Positions 27,931 through 37,043 of a stretch of DNA of 40,828 nucleotides are shown in pieces; the first letter of the stretch is position 1; every line of letters starts with the position of its first letter. Under the pieces are notes generated by a model. It saw only the letters and a list, made by a program, of their open reading frames with translations, searched no databases and was not told the origin of the DNA. The translations under genes and the position numbers were made by a program. Source of the DNA: Burkholderiales bacterium (GTDB lineage Bacteria; Pseudomonadota; Gammaproteobacteria; Burkholderiales; Burkholderiaceae_C); contig CANFIC010000004.1 of NCBI GenBank assembly GCA_947446685.1, positions 1-40,828 on the forward strand, written 5' to 3'.

Positions 27931-29285
27931 CGATGTTCCGGCGTTTGCTGCTGCTGTTGCTATTGCCTTTGCTGATTGCAGGCGGGTTGTTGTACAGCCA
28001 TGCCGAACAGATCGTCCTGGGTGCCGAAGCCTATATCTATGGCTATCCGCTGGTGATCGTTGACGTCACCCGAGCCGGCGCCGCGCAAACTGTCGGACCG
28101 CAGACCCGGTTGACCAGAGTGCGCCGCTTCCCCGACGCCAGCTTCAAAGGCGTGGTGAGACCGAATGTCGACACGCTCTACACCACCGCCTTCATCGACA
28201 TGGCGCAAGGGCCTTGGGTTTTCGAGATGGCGGCCAATGATCAGCGCTATGAGTTGATGCCCTTCATGGATGCCTGGACCAATGTCTTTGCCGTGCCGGG
28301 CACAAGGACCAGCGGCAGCGCAGGCGGGCGCTTCTTGCTGGCAGGGCCGGGTTGGCAGGGCCGGGTTCCGGATGGGCTGACCCTGTTGCGAGCGCCAACG
28401 CAAATTGTCTGGTTGCTTGGCCGCACACAGACCAATGGCGTCGCCGACTATCCGCTGGTACACCGCTTGCAGGACGCTTTGAGCTTGCGCTCGCTGGTCG
28501 ATTGGCAGGCCGGCCGAAACATCGAAAATGCAGAGCCGACCCGGCTCGTGCCGCATCAGCCACCCTTGCTGCAGATGCAGGCCATGGGAACCGTGGAATT
28601 CTTCGACCGTCTGGCCCGCTTGATGGTCGGTAATCCGCCAGCCGAAGCCGATGGCCCGATGCTGGTGAAGTTGAAGCGTCTAGGGATCGCTCCAGGCCAA
28701 GCGCCGCAATGGGGGCTGCTCGACCGTTGGAGCGTCAGCCTGGGGCGCTGGATCGCCGATTGGACGGTGGCCAAGGAGTTGAAAAACCCCCGTGATCTGG
28801 TGCGTGGCTGGTCAACCCCGCCAGCGCAACTGGGTCAATATGGCAGCTTCTACAACACCCGCGCGGTAGTAGCGATGGTGGGCCTGGGTGCCAACCTGCC
28901 GGCCGACGCGATGTACCCGAATACGCGCGTTGACAGCCAGGGACGGCAGTTGCAGGGCGATCACCAATACCGCCTGCATTTCGCTGCCGACCAGTTGCCG
29001 CCGGTAAAGGCCTTCTGGTCCTTGACGGCCTATGGAGCGGACGAGTTCCTGATCGCCAACCCCTTGTCCCGCTATGCGCTGGGCGACCGTGACCCGCTGC
29101 AATTCAACCCCGATGGCTCACTCGATCTCTGGGTTCAGGCCAACTCGCCGGGACCGGCGCGCCAATCGAATTGGTTGCCGGTCAAGGCAGGCGAATCCTT
29201 CTTGCTGAACGCCCGGCTTTACTGGCCCAAAGATGCAGCTCTGAACGGCCAGTGGGGCATGCCCGCGGTCGAACGGGTCGACTGA
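27927..29285 (+). CDS. DUF1254/DUF1214 domain-containing protein, N-terminally anchored
   Basis: EAYIYGYPLVIVDVTRAG and RPNVDTLYTTAFIDMAQGPWVFEM (DUF1254), C-terminal KAFWSLTAYGADEFLIANPLSRYALGDRD (DUF1214). Confidence 0.92.
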   Translation: MTMFRRLLLLLLLPLLIAGGLLYSHAEQIVLGAEAYIYGYPLVIVDVTRAGAAQTVGPQTRLTRVRRFPDASFKGVVRPNVDTLYTTAFIDMAQGPWVFEMAANDQRYELMPFMDAWTNVFAVPGTRTSGSAGGRFLLAGPGWQGRVPDGLTLLRAPTQIVWLLGRTQTNGVADYPLVHRLQDALSLRSLVDWQAGRNIENAEPTRLVPHQPPLLQMQAMGTVEFFDRLARLMVGNPPAEADGPMLVKLKRLGIAPGQAPQWGLLDRWSVSLGRWIADWTVAKELKNPRDLVRGWSTPPAQLGQYGSFYNTRAVVAMVGLGANLPADAMYPNTRVDSQGRQLQGDHQYRLHFAADQLPPVKAFWSLTAYGADEFLIANPLSRYALGDRDPLQFNPDGSLDLWVQANSPGPARQSNWLPVKAGESFLLNARLYWPKDAALNGQWGMPAVERVD

Positions 29286-29290
29286 ACCGG

Positions 29291-30085
29291 TTATTCAAAA
29301 TCTATCGTGAGAGAAGGCAATGCCTGGTCGAAGTTTGAGCGCCATTGCTCGCCAGCTTGCACCGGCCAGGCATCTGTCCATGTACCGGTGGTGACGATGT
29401 CGCCGGCGACCAGATCCTGCGCGCCGGGACAGGAGCGCAACTCGTTGAGGAAATGCAGCAAAGCGCGTAGCGGGCTGTCCAGCACATAGGAACCACGACC
29501 GGTTTCAATCAGTTCGCCGTTTCTGGATAAGTCCAGGCAAGTACTGGCCAACAGTTGATGCAGTTGCTCGGCGTCGCCGGCCAGATCGGCGATCGGCAAC
29601 TTCTTGCCGACCAGCAACTTGCCGTGCAGACCGCCGTCTGCGACGGTTTGAGCCGGTCCGAATTTCCAGTCGGGTAGATGCGATTGAACGATCTCGAAAC
29701 CCGGCGCGATCCATTCCAAAGCCTCGAACAAATCCGCCAGGCTGGCGTTCTGGCGCGGTGTCGCCTTGAAGCCAAACACGGCCTCGGGTTCGATCCGTGG
29801 TTGGCTCAGATGGGCCAGGGAAATCCGACTGAAGCCTTCGCATTCAGTCACGCTGCTGTTCCACATCGAACCCCAGATTGGCGCGAATACCTGGTAGCGG
29901 GACCAAATCGTGCGGTTGGTGAAACCGATCTTGTAGCCACGCGGTATCTCGCCGCGCGCAATCCGCAGCCTTCGCACTGCCAATGCGGATTGATAGGCTT
30001 CAGGTAGCGTACCGAAATCCGCGCGCAATGCCGGCCATTGTTCACCGCTGTCGCCATATGCGATCAGTTCCTGGGGCGTCAGCAT
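29291..30085 (-). CDS. 2-keto-4-pentenoate hydratase-like protein (MhpD/fumarylacetoacetase superfamily)
   Basis: GYKIGFTNRTIWSRYQVFAPIWGSMWNS, EPEAVFGFK, LVAGDIVTTGTWTDAWPV. Confidence 0.85.
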   Translation of the reverse strand: MLTPQELIAYGDSGEQWPALRADFGTLPEAYQSALAVRRLRIARGEIPRGYKIGFTNRTIWSRYQVFAPIWGSMWNSSVTECEGFSRISLAHLSQPRIEPEAVFGFKATPRQNASLADLFEALEWIAPGFEIVQSHLPDWKFGPAQTVADGGLHGKLLVGKKLPIADLAGDAEQLHQLLASTCLDLSRNGELIETGRGSYVLDSPLRALLHFLNELRSCPGAQDLVAGDIVTTGTWTDAWPVQAGEQWRSNFDQALPSLTIDFE

Positions 30086-30129
30086 TGAAGTCTCCTGGAT
30101 TCTTTGGCCATAACCAGTTGCTGCACCGC

Positions 30130-31008
30130 TCATGGCCTGGCCGCGCTCGCTGCGGGCAGGGGCCGCGGCGCGGTCACCTGGACATCGATCTTGCCAGCCA
30201 CCGATTGATAAGCTGATTTTTCAGCGAGTTCGAGCAACTTCTCGGCCAGCATGTCGCCCGGCAGATGGCGGCCGACATCAGCCGATTGTGAATCGGGATC
30301 GTGGTATTTAACGTTGTCAAACTGAGGCTTGCGCGACAGCACGGTCAGGCTGGCCGCATCGATTGTGATGCGCTCGAAATAGAGGTACGGCGCAACATAG
30401 GTCGACGCATTGCCGGTCTCACCGGTGCGTGGATTGATGGTCCGATCCGCGCCTGGCGTATCGCCGGGCAACTGGGTAATTCCGCTGTCGAGAAACTGGA
30501 TCGACATACTGGCCAGTGGTTGGACATAGACACCGATGCCACCCAGCTTGGTTCCCATGCCTTTGCGTTCGAAGCTCACGTACTTGGGCAGCAAAGCCTC
30601 GATGCGGGTCCATTGCTGCCGGTCCGGCATTGGACGCAGATGGTCGATCAGGGCTTGCAGAAGCATCGCATCGCGCTTGGCACCCCAAGAATCGGCGAGC
30701 TTTTGGCGCATCGCTGCATCGGGCTCCCAGACCAGCAGCACGCGTTCTGCATCGGGCTCAACCGATTCAATTGCCCGGTCAAGACCGCGCAACAGGGTCA
30801 GATTGAGCGCCTGTCCCGCGATCGGCAATACGCCGCGGTCCACCGGCTCGAGATGGCTGCCAGTGCCGGACTTCTGCCGCGAGATGCTGATCTGGTCGCC
30901 TACTGCTGCCAGCAAGGCGATCACCGGCTTGCCGGGCGCTTGAGCCATGGCACTGGTGCAAATAAAAAACAGACTGGCAAGCATGGCTTTGCCGGGGATT
31001 TTGTTCAA
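30130..31008 (-). CDS. Exported protein of unknown function
   Basis: Signal peptide MLASLFFICTSAMAQ; TTG start behind AGGAGGA; no family recognised by eye. Confidence 0.75.
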   Translation of the reverse strand: MNKIPGKAMLASLFFICTSAMAQAPGKPVIALLAAVGDQISISRQKSGTGSHLEPVDRGVLPIAGQALNLTLLRGLDRAIESVEPDAERVLLVWEPDAAMRQKLADSWGAKRDAMLLQALIDHLRPMPDRQQWTRIEALLPKYVSFERKGMGTKLGGIGVYVQPLASMSIQFLDSGITQLPGDTPGADRTINPRTGETGNASTYVAPYLYFERITIDAASLTVLSRKPQFDNVKYHDPDSQSADVGRHLPGDMLAEKLLELAEKSAYQSVAGKIDVQVTAPRPLPAASAARP

Positions 31009-31388
31009 TTTATAAAGTCCTCCTGGGTCGATTATGCCCAGCGCTTTTTCCGTTGTTGGCGTCGTCCTGCAGATTGTCGCCTTCAGGGTTCGATCTGGCT
31101 GCAGACATTGTTGCGGACTGCGGCGCGGCTTCTTGTCATTCGGGTTTTCATGAGGGAAAGATCGAAGCCGTCGGCTCGATACTCGAGCGCCGTGAAGGAT
31201 CGTTCATGATCCAGAGATGCAAGCCAAAGGTCCGAAGGCTCGTGGCTGTTTTTTGGAAAGAATTTGATTCCAGAGAATCAGGAACACCCAGCCTTGACAG
31301 GCTTTGTGCCTTGCTCGCTTGAATTGATTTTTCGACCCGGATGATCGAAGTGAATGAACGAAAAATTGAATCCCCATCAGGAGAAACC

Positions 31389-32390
31389 ATGACCCATTTC
31401 AAGCAAGCCACCATCGATTCCAATCGGGCGGGAAGACTCTTGCTGGCAGCATTACTGACCATCCTCCCGCTCGGACAGGCTTGGGCCCAGGCTTGGCCGG
31501 CCAAATCGGTCAACATCGTTGTGCCGTTCCCGCCCGGCGGGGGGACTGATGCCTTTGCACGCCCATTGTTCGCGGTCATGAGTCGCAATACCGGCAAGCA
31601 GTTCTTGATCGACAACAGAGGGGGCGCCGGTGGTACTGTCGGCGCTGGTCTATCAAGTCGTGCCAATCCCGACGGCTACAACTTTTTCATGGGAGCCGTG
31701 CACCATGCGATTGCTCCGTCGATGTACCCAAGGCTCGACTACAACATCGAGACTGACTTTGTGCCGGTTGGCCTGATTTCCAGTGTGCCTCAGGTGATCG
31801 TCGTTAATCCGCAGCGCGTACCCGAGACCGACTTGAAAGGCTTGCTCGAGTATCTGCGCAAGAACCCCGGCAAGCTGAATTACGGATCGGCCGGCAATGG
31901 CACCTCGCATCATTTGGCGGGTGAACTCTTCAAGTTGCAGACTCGGACCTTTATCACCCATATTCCATATCGTGGCGCAGGGCCTGCGTTGCAGGACCTG
32001 ATTGCAGGCCAGGTGGATTTGATGTTCGACGGTCTCGGATCGTCGGCCGTGCATATCAAGAACGGGCGGATCAAGGCTTTGGCAGTCGCTTCTGAAAAAA
32101 GAGCGCCAGGCTTCGCCGATGTCCCAACGTCAATTGAAGCCGGTTTGCCGAACTATCAAGTGGCGACCTGGTACGGACTCTGGGCGCCCAAGGGTACGCC
32201 ACCCGCCTTGATTGAACAGATGCAAGCCGAGTTGAAGAAAGCCCTCAACAGCGAAGAGCTGAAGGCCAGTTGGGCTTCTCTGGGGGCTAATCCACCCAAT
32301 CTGTGGGGTCCGGACTTCGGCCGATTTGTCGGTAGCGAAATCAAACGCTGGGCCGAGGTGGTCAAGACATCGGGTGCCAAGTTGGAGTGA
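31389..32390 (+). CDS. Bug family tripartite tricarboxylate transporter substrate-binding protein (TctC-like)
   Basis: WPAKSVNIVVPFPPGGGTDAFARPL, LNYGSAGNGTSHHLAGELFK, VDLMFDGLGSSAVHIKNGRIKALAVAS. Confidence 0.94.
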   Translation: MTHFKQATIDSNRAGRLLLAALLTILPLGQAWAQAWPAKSVNIVVPFPPGGGTDAFARPLFAVMSRNTGKQFLIDNRGGAGGTVGAGLSSRANPDGYNFFMGAVHHAIAPSMYPRLDYNIETDFVPVGLISSVPQVIVVNPQRVPETDLKGLLEYLRKNPGKLNYGSAGNGTSHHLAGELFKLQTRTFITHIPYRGAGPALQDLIAGQVDLMFDGLGSSAVHIKNGRIKALAVASEKRAPGFADVPTSIEAGLPNYQVATWYGLWAPKGTPPALIEQMQAELKKALNSEELKASWASLGANPPNLWGPDFGRFVGSEIKRWAEVVKTSGAKLE

Positions 32391-32476
32391 ACAGCATCCT
32401 TTGATGAGGGTGCGTCTGTTCTACCCACATTGAGTAAACAGGTCCCTGCCAAGAACGCCCTCGTCAGCTTCAAGCA

Positions 32477-32570
32477 GGCTTCGATGCTGCTTCCCTGCTG
32501 CCGGTTCGGCAGCGATCGCATTGCTGCAAAAACATCGCAGCGCGCTTGGCGTCCCATGCACCGGCAAGCC
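32477..32570 (-). pseudogene. Degenerate fragment homologous to the 30130-31008 gene
   Basis: Hand alignment to 30595-30700: two colinear blocks (27/37 and 36/46 matches) separated by an indel of about 13 nt; translated fragments RLAGAWDAKRAAMFLQ and PNRQQGSSIEACL lie in different frames. Confidence 0.5.
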
Positions 32571-32760
32571 GCGCAGCTTGATCGATTCTTGGTTGGCTCA
32601 CGGCGCCGATCATGCCCATCAAAGTCAATTTGGCTGAGCCGCAGACAAGCGTAGCTTCCAGCCGATCTAAGTGAGATTGCGGATTGACATGTTGGGTCAA
32701 TGCTGCGAAAAACGCGGCTCGCGTATCCCCGCGTCCATAAGTCAACAATGGAAGATCGGC

Positions 32761-33261
32761 ATGAAACTGAACGTGAACGGAACAGTCCACAACGTGGATG
32801 TGGAACCTGCAATGCCTTTGTTGTGGGCCTTGCGCGAAGTTGTCGGCTTGACTGGCACTAAATATGGCTGTGGCGTGGCGCAATGTGGCGCTTGCACCGT
32901 CTACCTCAATGGCAAGCCGGCACGCTCCTGCTCGATCCCGGTATCTGCCGTGGGCACCATGAAGATCACCACGATTGAAGGCTTGTCCAAGGACGCCAGC
33001 CATGCGGTGCAGAAAGCCTGGACCGAACTCGATGTGCCGCAATGCGGTTATTGCCAGTCGGGCCAGGTGATGGCGGCAGCGGCCCTGCTGGAAAGCAAGC
33101 CCAAACCGACCGATGCCGAGATCGACGAGGCGATGAGCAATATCTGCCGCTGCGGCACCTACCAGCGCATTCGCGATGCAATCCATGTGGCTGCAGGGCA
33201 GAAGAAGCTGGGCGATGTGCTGGCGCTGTACGAGTCTGACGCAATGAACGCCCAAGCCTGA
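32761..33261 (+). CDS. (2Fe-2S)-binding small subunit of a molybdenum hydroxylase (isoquinoline 1-oxidoreductase alpha-like)
   Basis: [22 protein letters not shown] and [16 protein letters not shown]...[17 protein letters not shown]. Confidence 0.95.
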   Translation: MKLNVNGTVHNVDVEPAMPLLWALREVVGLTGTKYGCGVAQCGACTVYLNGKPARSCSIPVSAVGTMKITTIEGLSKDASHAVQKAWTELDVPQCGYCQSGQVMAAAALLESKPKPTDAEIDEAMSNICRCGTYQRIRDAIHVAAGQKKLGDVLALYESDAMNAQA

Positions 33262-33271
33262 GAGCCGATCC

Positions 33272-35479
33272 ATGAGCAAAGAATCCTCGAGCATTGACGC
33301 CTCGCGTCGCAGTTTCCTGATTGGCGCCGCCAGCGTCGGTGGTGGTCTGGCCATCGGCTTCGCGCCGCCGGCTTTTTCGCAGACCGGTGTGCCGATCGCC
33401 TACACGCAACTGACGCCCAATGAAATCAATATCTGGGTCGTCATCAAGCCGGATGACAGCTGCGTCATCCGCATCGCGCGCTCTGAAATGGGGCAAGGCA
33501 CCCGCACCGGTCTGGCCCAGTTGGTGGCTGAAGAACTCGACTGCGATTGGTCCAAAGTCACGACCGAAATGCCGACGCCCGGACAAAGCCTGGCACGCAA
33601 GCGAGCCTGGGGCGATATGTCGACCGGCGGCAGTCGCGGCATCCGTACCTCGCAGGACTATGTGCGTCGCGGCGGGGCCACGGCAAGGATGATGCTGATG
33701 CAGGCGGCAGCGAATCGCTGGAATCTGCCGGTGACCGAGTTGATGACCAAGGAAGGCGTGATCATTCATCCGCTGTCGGGCAAGAGCATCAGCTATGGCA
33801 AGGTGGCCGATGATGCGGCCAAGCTGACCGCACCTGACGCCAAGCTGGTGGTCTTGAAAAAACCCGACCAATGGCGCATTGCCGGCAAATCGATGCGCCG
33901 ACTCGACACCGCCGACAAGGTCGATGGTCGCAAGGTCTTCAGCATCGACTTGAAGCTGCCCGGCATGCTCAACGCAGCGATCAAGCAATCCCCGGTGTTC
34001 GGCGGCAAGCTGGTCAGCTACGACGACAGCAAGATCAGCAAGATGCGCGGCGTCAAAGGCGTGGTTCGGGTCGATGACAATGCAGTGGCCGTCGTGGCCG
34101 ATACCTGGTGGCGAGCCAAGACAGCGCTCGATGCCTTGCCCATCGTCTGGAACGAGGGCGGCAATGGCAATGCATCCAGCGCCACGATCGCGGCCATGCT
34201 ACGCGAAGGCCTGGAAGCCGAAGGCGACTTCTGGCAGCGCAAAGAAGGCGATGCACCGGCTGCCATTGCCAAAGCGGTGAAAAAAGTCGAAGCGGTCTAT
34301 ACCAGTCCCTTCCTCGCCCACGCGACGATGGAGCCGATGAACTGCACGGTCAGGATCACCGGTGACCGCGCCGAAGCCTGGGTGCCGACGCAGAGCGCTG
34401 AAGGCTCGCTTGCTGCCTTGTCTTCAGCTACCGGGCTGGCTTTGGAACAATGCGATATTTACAAAATGGACCTGGGCGGTGGCTTTGGCCGGCGTGGCGG
34501 GCAGCAGGAATATGTGACCCAGGCTGCCATGATCGCGAAGAAGTTTCCCGGCAAACCGGTCAAGCTGGTCTGGAGCCGTGAAGAGGACATGACGCATGAC
34601 TTCTACCGTCCGATCTCGATGGCCAAGATGTCTGCCGGTCTGGACGAGCAAGGCAATTTGCTTGGTTTCAACCTGCGGGTATCGGGTCAGTCATTGAATG
34701 CCTTGCTGGCGCCGATGGCGATCAAGAACAACAAGGACACGCGACAGCTGCAAGGCTTCTGGGAAGAAGCCGGGGACGCCCAACTGGGCTATACCTTCCC
34801 CAACTTGCTGACCGAATACGCGATGCGCAACAGCCATGTGCCGGTCGGACCCTGGCGCGGCGTCAATACCAACCAGAACGGCATTTATATGGAATGCTTT
34901 CTGGAGGAATGCGCCAAGGCAGCAGGCCGCGATTCGCTGGAATTCCGCCGCGCTTTGATGAAAAAGCATCCCAAGCATCTGGCCGTTCTCAACGCGGCGG
35001 CTGCGGCTGGCGACTGGGGCAAACCGCTGCCGCCCGGCGTTTTTCGCGGCATCGCGCAATTCATGGGCTATGCCAGCTATTCAGCCGCGACGGCCGAGGT
35101 CTCGGTCTCGGCCACGGGCGAAGTGCATATCCACCGCATGGTGTTTGCCCTGGACTGCGGCCATGTGGTCAATCCCGCCCAAGTGCGCGCCCAGATCGAA
35201 GGTTCGGTGGTGATGGGGCTGTCGGCGATTTTCCTGGGTGAAAACACGGTCGAAAAGGGCCGCATGAAGGAAACCAATTTCGACAGCTATCAGCTGTTGA
35301 AACTCAAACAGGTGCCGAAGGTGGAAACGGTGCTGGTACCGAGCTTCGACTTCTGGGGCGGGGTGGGCGAGCCGACAATCTGCGTCGTCGGTCCGGCGGT
35401 TCTGAATGCCATCTTTGCCGCTACCGGCAAAGCCCAGCGCGACCTGCCGCTGAAGAACCATGGCTTGACCTTGGTCTGA
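33272..35479 (+). CDS. Molybdopterin-binding large subunit (isoquinoline 1-oxidoreductase beta-like), Tat-exported
   Basis: Tat motif SRRSFLIGAA, SEMGQGTRTGLAQLVAEELD, DLGGGFGRRGGQQEYVTQAA, GGVGEPTICVVGPAVLNAIF. Confidence 0.94.
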   Translation: MSKESSSIDASRRSFLIGAASVGGGLAIGFAPPAFSQTGVPIAYTQLTPNEINIWVVIKPDDSCVIRIARSEMGQGTRTGLAQLVAEELDCDWSKVTTEMPTPGQSLARKRAWGDMSTGGSRGIRTSQDYVRRGGATARMMLMQAAANRWNLPVTELMTKEGVIIHPLSGKSISYGKVADDAAKLTAPDAKLVVLKKPDQWRIAGKSMRRLDTADKVDGRKVFSIDLKLPGMLNAAIKQSPVFGGKLVSYDDSKISKMRGVKGVVRVDDNAVAVVADTWWRAKTALDALPIVWNEGGNGNASSATIAAMLREGLEAEGDFWQRKEGDAPAAIAKAVKKVEAVYTSPFLAHATMEPMNCTVRITGDRAEAWVPTQSAEGSLAALSSATGLALEQCDIYKMDLGGGFGRRGGQQEYVTQAAMIAKKFPGKPVKLVWSREEDMTHDFYRPISMAKMSAGLDEQGNLLGFNLRVSGQSLNALLAPMAIKNNKDTRQLQGFWEEAGDAQLGYTFPNLLTEYAMRNSHVPVGPWRGVNTNQNGIYMECFLEECAKAAGRDSLEFRRALMKKHPKHLAVLNAAAAAGDWGKPLPPGVFRGIAQFMGYASYSAATAEVSVSATGEVHIHRMVFALDCGHVVNPAQVRAQIEGSVVMGLSAIFLGENTVEKGRMKETNFDSYQLLKLKQVPKVETVLVPSFDFWGGVGEPTICVVGPAVLNAIFAATGKAQRDLPLKNHGLTLV

Positions 35480-35496
35480 CAGGCTGGCTTGGTGCG

Positions 35497-36252
35497 TCAG
35501 CGCCTGACCGAAGGTCCGTCTAGCGGCATGCCGTTGGCGCGGACCTTCAGAAACAGCTCAAGTTGACGCAGCTCCGCACTGCCGCTGGCCGGGACGCTGG
35601 CCTGCACGCCTGAATAGCAGGCGCGCAGCCGGCGGTCAATCGAACCCAGCGTTTGCCAGCTCAGCCGGTAAACGGGAAAGCCGGTCGGATGGGCCGGGCT
35701 GATCACTTCGGCCCGCAGGTTTTTGCCGACTTTGCCATCATGGCAATGTACACAGGCCAGGTTCATGCGACCGACTCGCTGTGTGTACTGCGCCGCGCCT
35801 TTGGCAAGCGCTTCGCTCCAGGGCTGCGAAGCCTCAACGCTGGGTGGCTGGACTTGAATCCGCAGGCCTTTGGCTTTTGCATGCAACCAGGCCGACAAAG
35901 CGAGCGTTTGGGCGTCTTCGGTCGAGACCGCGGTCTGGCCGATGCGTTGGCGGCAAACATTGATCTGATCTTCCAGGTTGATCAAGCGGCCCTGACCGGA
36001 GATGACGGGGAAGCGAGCCGCTGCATTCAGCGCCGAATCGTCCGCATGGCAACTTTGGCATTGCCCGCGCCACTGTTCCCGCCCTTGCTCGATCCACAGC
36101 GTGGCCGGGTTTTGGTCGGCATCGGTTTGCATCGCCAGCAATTGCGGGGTCAGGAATTCAGCGCCGCTTTGCCGTGGCTGGGCCAGGCAAGGCCAGGTCA
36201 GAGTGGCGGCAAATGCAAGCACGGCCAAGCGCAAGAACAGGATCAAGGCCAT
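35497..36252 (-). CDS. soxA: Sulfur oxidation c-type cytochrome SoxA (diheme)
   Basis: CQSCH and CVHCH heme sites, GFPVYRLSWQTLGSIDRRLRACYSGVQA with the SoxA active-site cysteine context. Confidence 0.92.
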   Translation of the reverse strand: MALILFLRLAVLAFAATLTWPCLAQPRQSGAEFLTPQLLAMQTDADQNPATLWIEQGREQWRGQCQSCHADDSALNAAARFPVISGQGRLINLEDQINVCRQRIGQTAVSTEDAQTLALSAWLHAKAKGLRIQVQPPSVEASQPWSEALAKGAAQYTQRVGRMNLACVHCHDGKVGKNLRAEVISPAHPTGFPVYRLSWQTLGSIDRRLRACYSGVQASVPASGSAELRQLELFLKVRANGMPLDGPSVRR

Positions 36253-36587
36253 CAGGCGTAAATCAGCAGCTTGCGCAGGCTGCCGCTGCGGCCCTGGTCG
36301 TCAACCCAGTCGACCACCAGCGTGCCGGCCTGGGTCGGCAGCACCAGCGGGAAGAACAGCATCGGGTTTGCCGCCATGCCGGTGCCCAGTTCGGCTTCGA
36401 AGATCACCGTCTCGTCAAGCCGCAGGGTGACGCCGACCAGGATATTCCTGGCGACAGGCTGGCCGCTGCTGTCATGGCGAAAGCCGGTTTCCATCACATG
36501 GCCCAGCATCAGCCGCACTTCCACCTCGTTGCCGGCACGCATCTCGCCATTGAGGCTCAGCCGCACTGGAATCTGCAGGGATGTCAT
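36252..36587 (-). CDS. soxZ: Thiosulfate oxidation carrier complex protein SoxZ
   Basis: Ig-like SoxZ sequence (GNEVEVRLMLGHVMETGFRHD...NPMLFFPLVLPTQAGTLVVDWVDDQG); start overlaps the SoxY end region. Confidence 0.88.
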   Translation of the reverse strand: MTSLQIPVRLSLNGEMRAGNEVEVRLMLGHVMETGFRHDSSGQPVARNILVGVTLRLDETVIFEAELGTGMAANPMLFFPLVLPTQAGTLVVDWVDDQGRSGSLRKLLIYA

Positions 36588-36588
36588 C

Positions 36589-37032
36589 TCAGGTCTCGTC
36601 AAAACAAGCGGTATCGGTCACGACGGTGTGAAGGCTGCTGCCAAGCTGGCTGCCATCGTCAAGCAAGGACACAACCCAGATCTCCTGCGACATCGCCAGC
36701 CGGATGCGGGTGCTGAACTGATAGCGCGAAAGCGCCGTACGCAGTTTCAAACGCAGCACAACCGGATTTGGATTTTCGGGGGCGATGATCTCGAAGCCGG
36801 CGATCATTCGGCCTGGCGGCGCAGTCAGCGAAAACTGCAGCGGCACCGAATTGCCGTTATCCGACAGCGGCGGCAGGTCGAGCAAAACGCCTTCGTTGGC
36901 GAGGCCACGGCCGCGCAACTCGGCCAGTGAGTTGGCTGTCGCGGCAGTTGCGGTTTTGATCCCGAACAGCGCCAGCGCGCCGAGCTGCAGCAGTCGGGCG
37001 CGGCGGCCTCGATGGATGGGGAGGAAGGTCAT
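36589..37032 (-). CDS. soxY: SoxY-like carrier protein with noncanonical C-terminal arm
   Basis: SoxY-like fold and Tat-like leader RGRRARLLQLGALALFG; upstream of soxZ; ends VVTDTACFDET rather than GGCGG. Confidence 0.78.
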   Translation of the reverse strand: MTFLPIHRGRRARLLQLGALALFGIKTATAATANSLAELRGRGLANEGVLLDLPPLSDNGNSVPLQFSLTAPPGRMIAGFEIIAPENPNPVVLRLKLRTALSRYQFSTRIRLAMSQEIWVVSLLDDGSQLGSSLHTVVTDTACFDET

Positions 37033-37043
37033 CGGCGTCGATC

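Noticed and set aside
31053-31322. 89-aa plus-strand ORF in the gap before the Bug receptor
   Set aside because: No domain, no convincing ribosome-binding site, no coding support; left unannotated
32470-33354. 294-aa minus-strand ORF opposite the iorA-like gene
   Set aside because: Mostly antisense to a clear 2Fe-2S subunit; only its 3-prime end in the intergenic gap is of interest and is treated as a gene remnant
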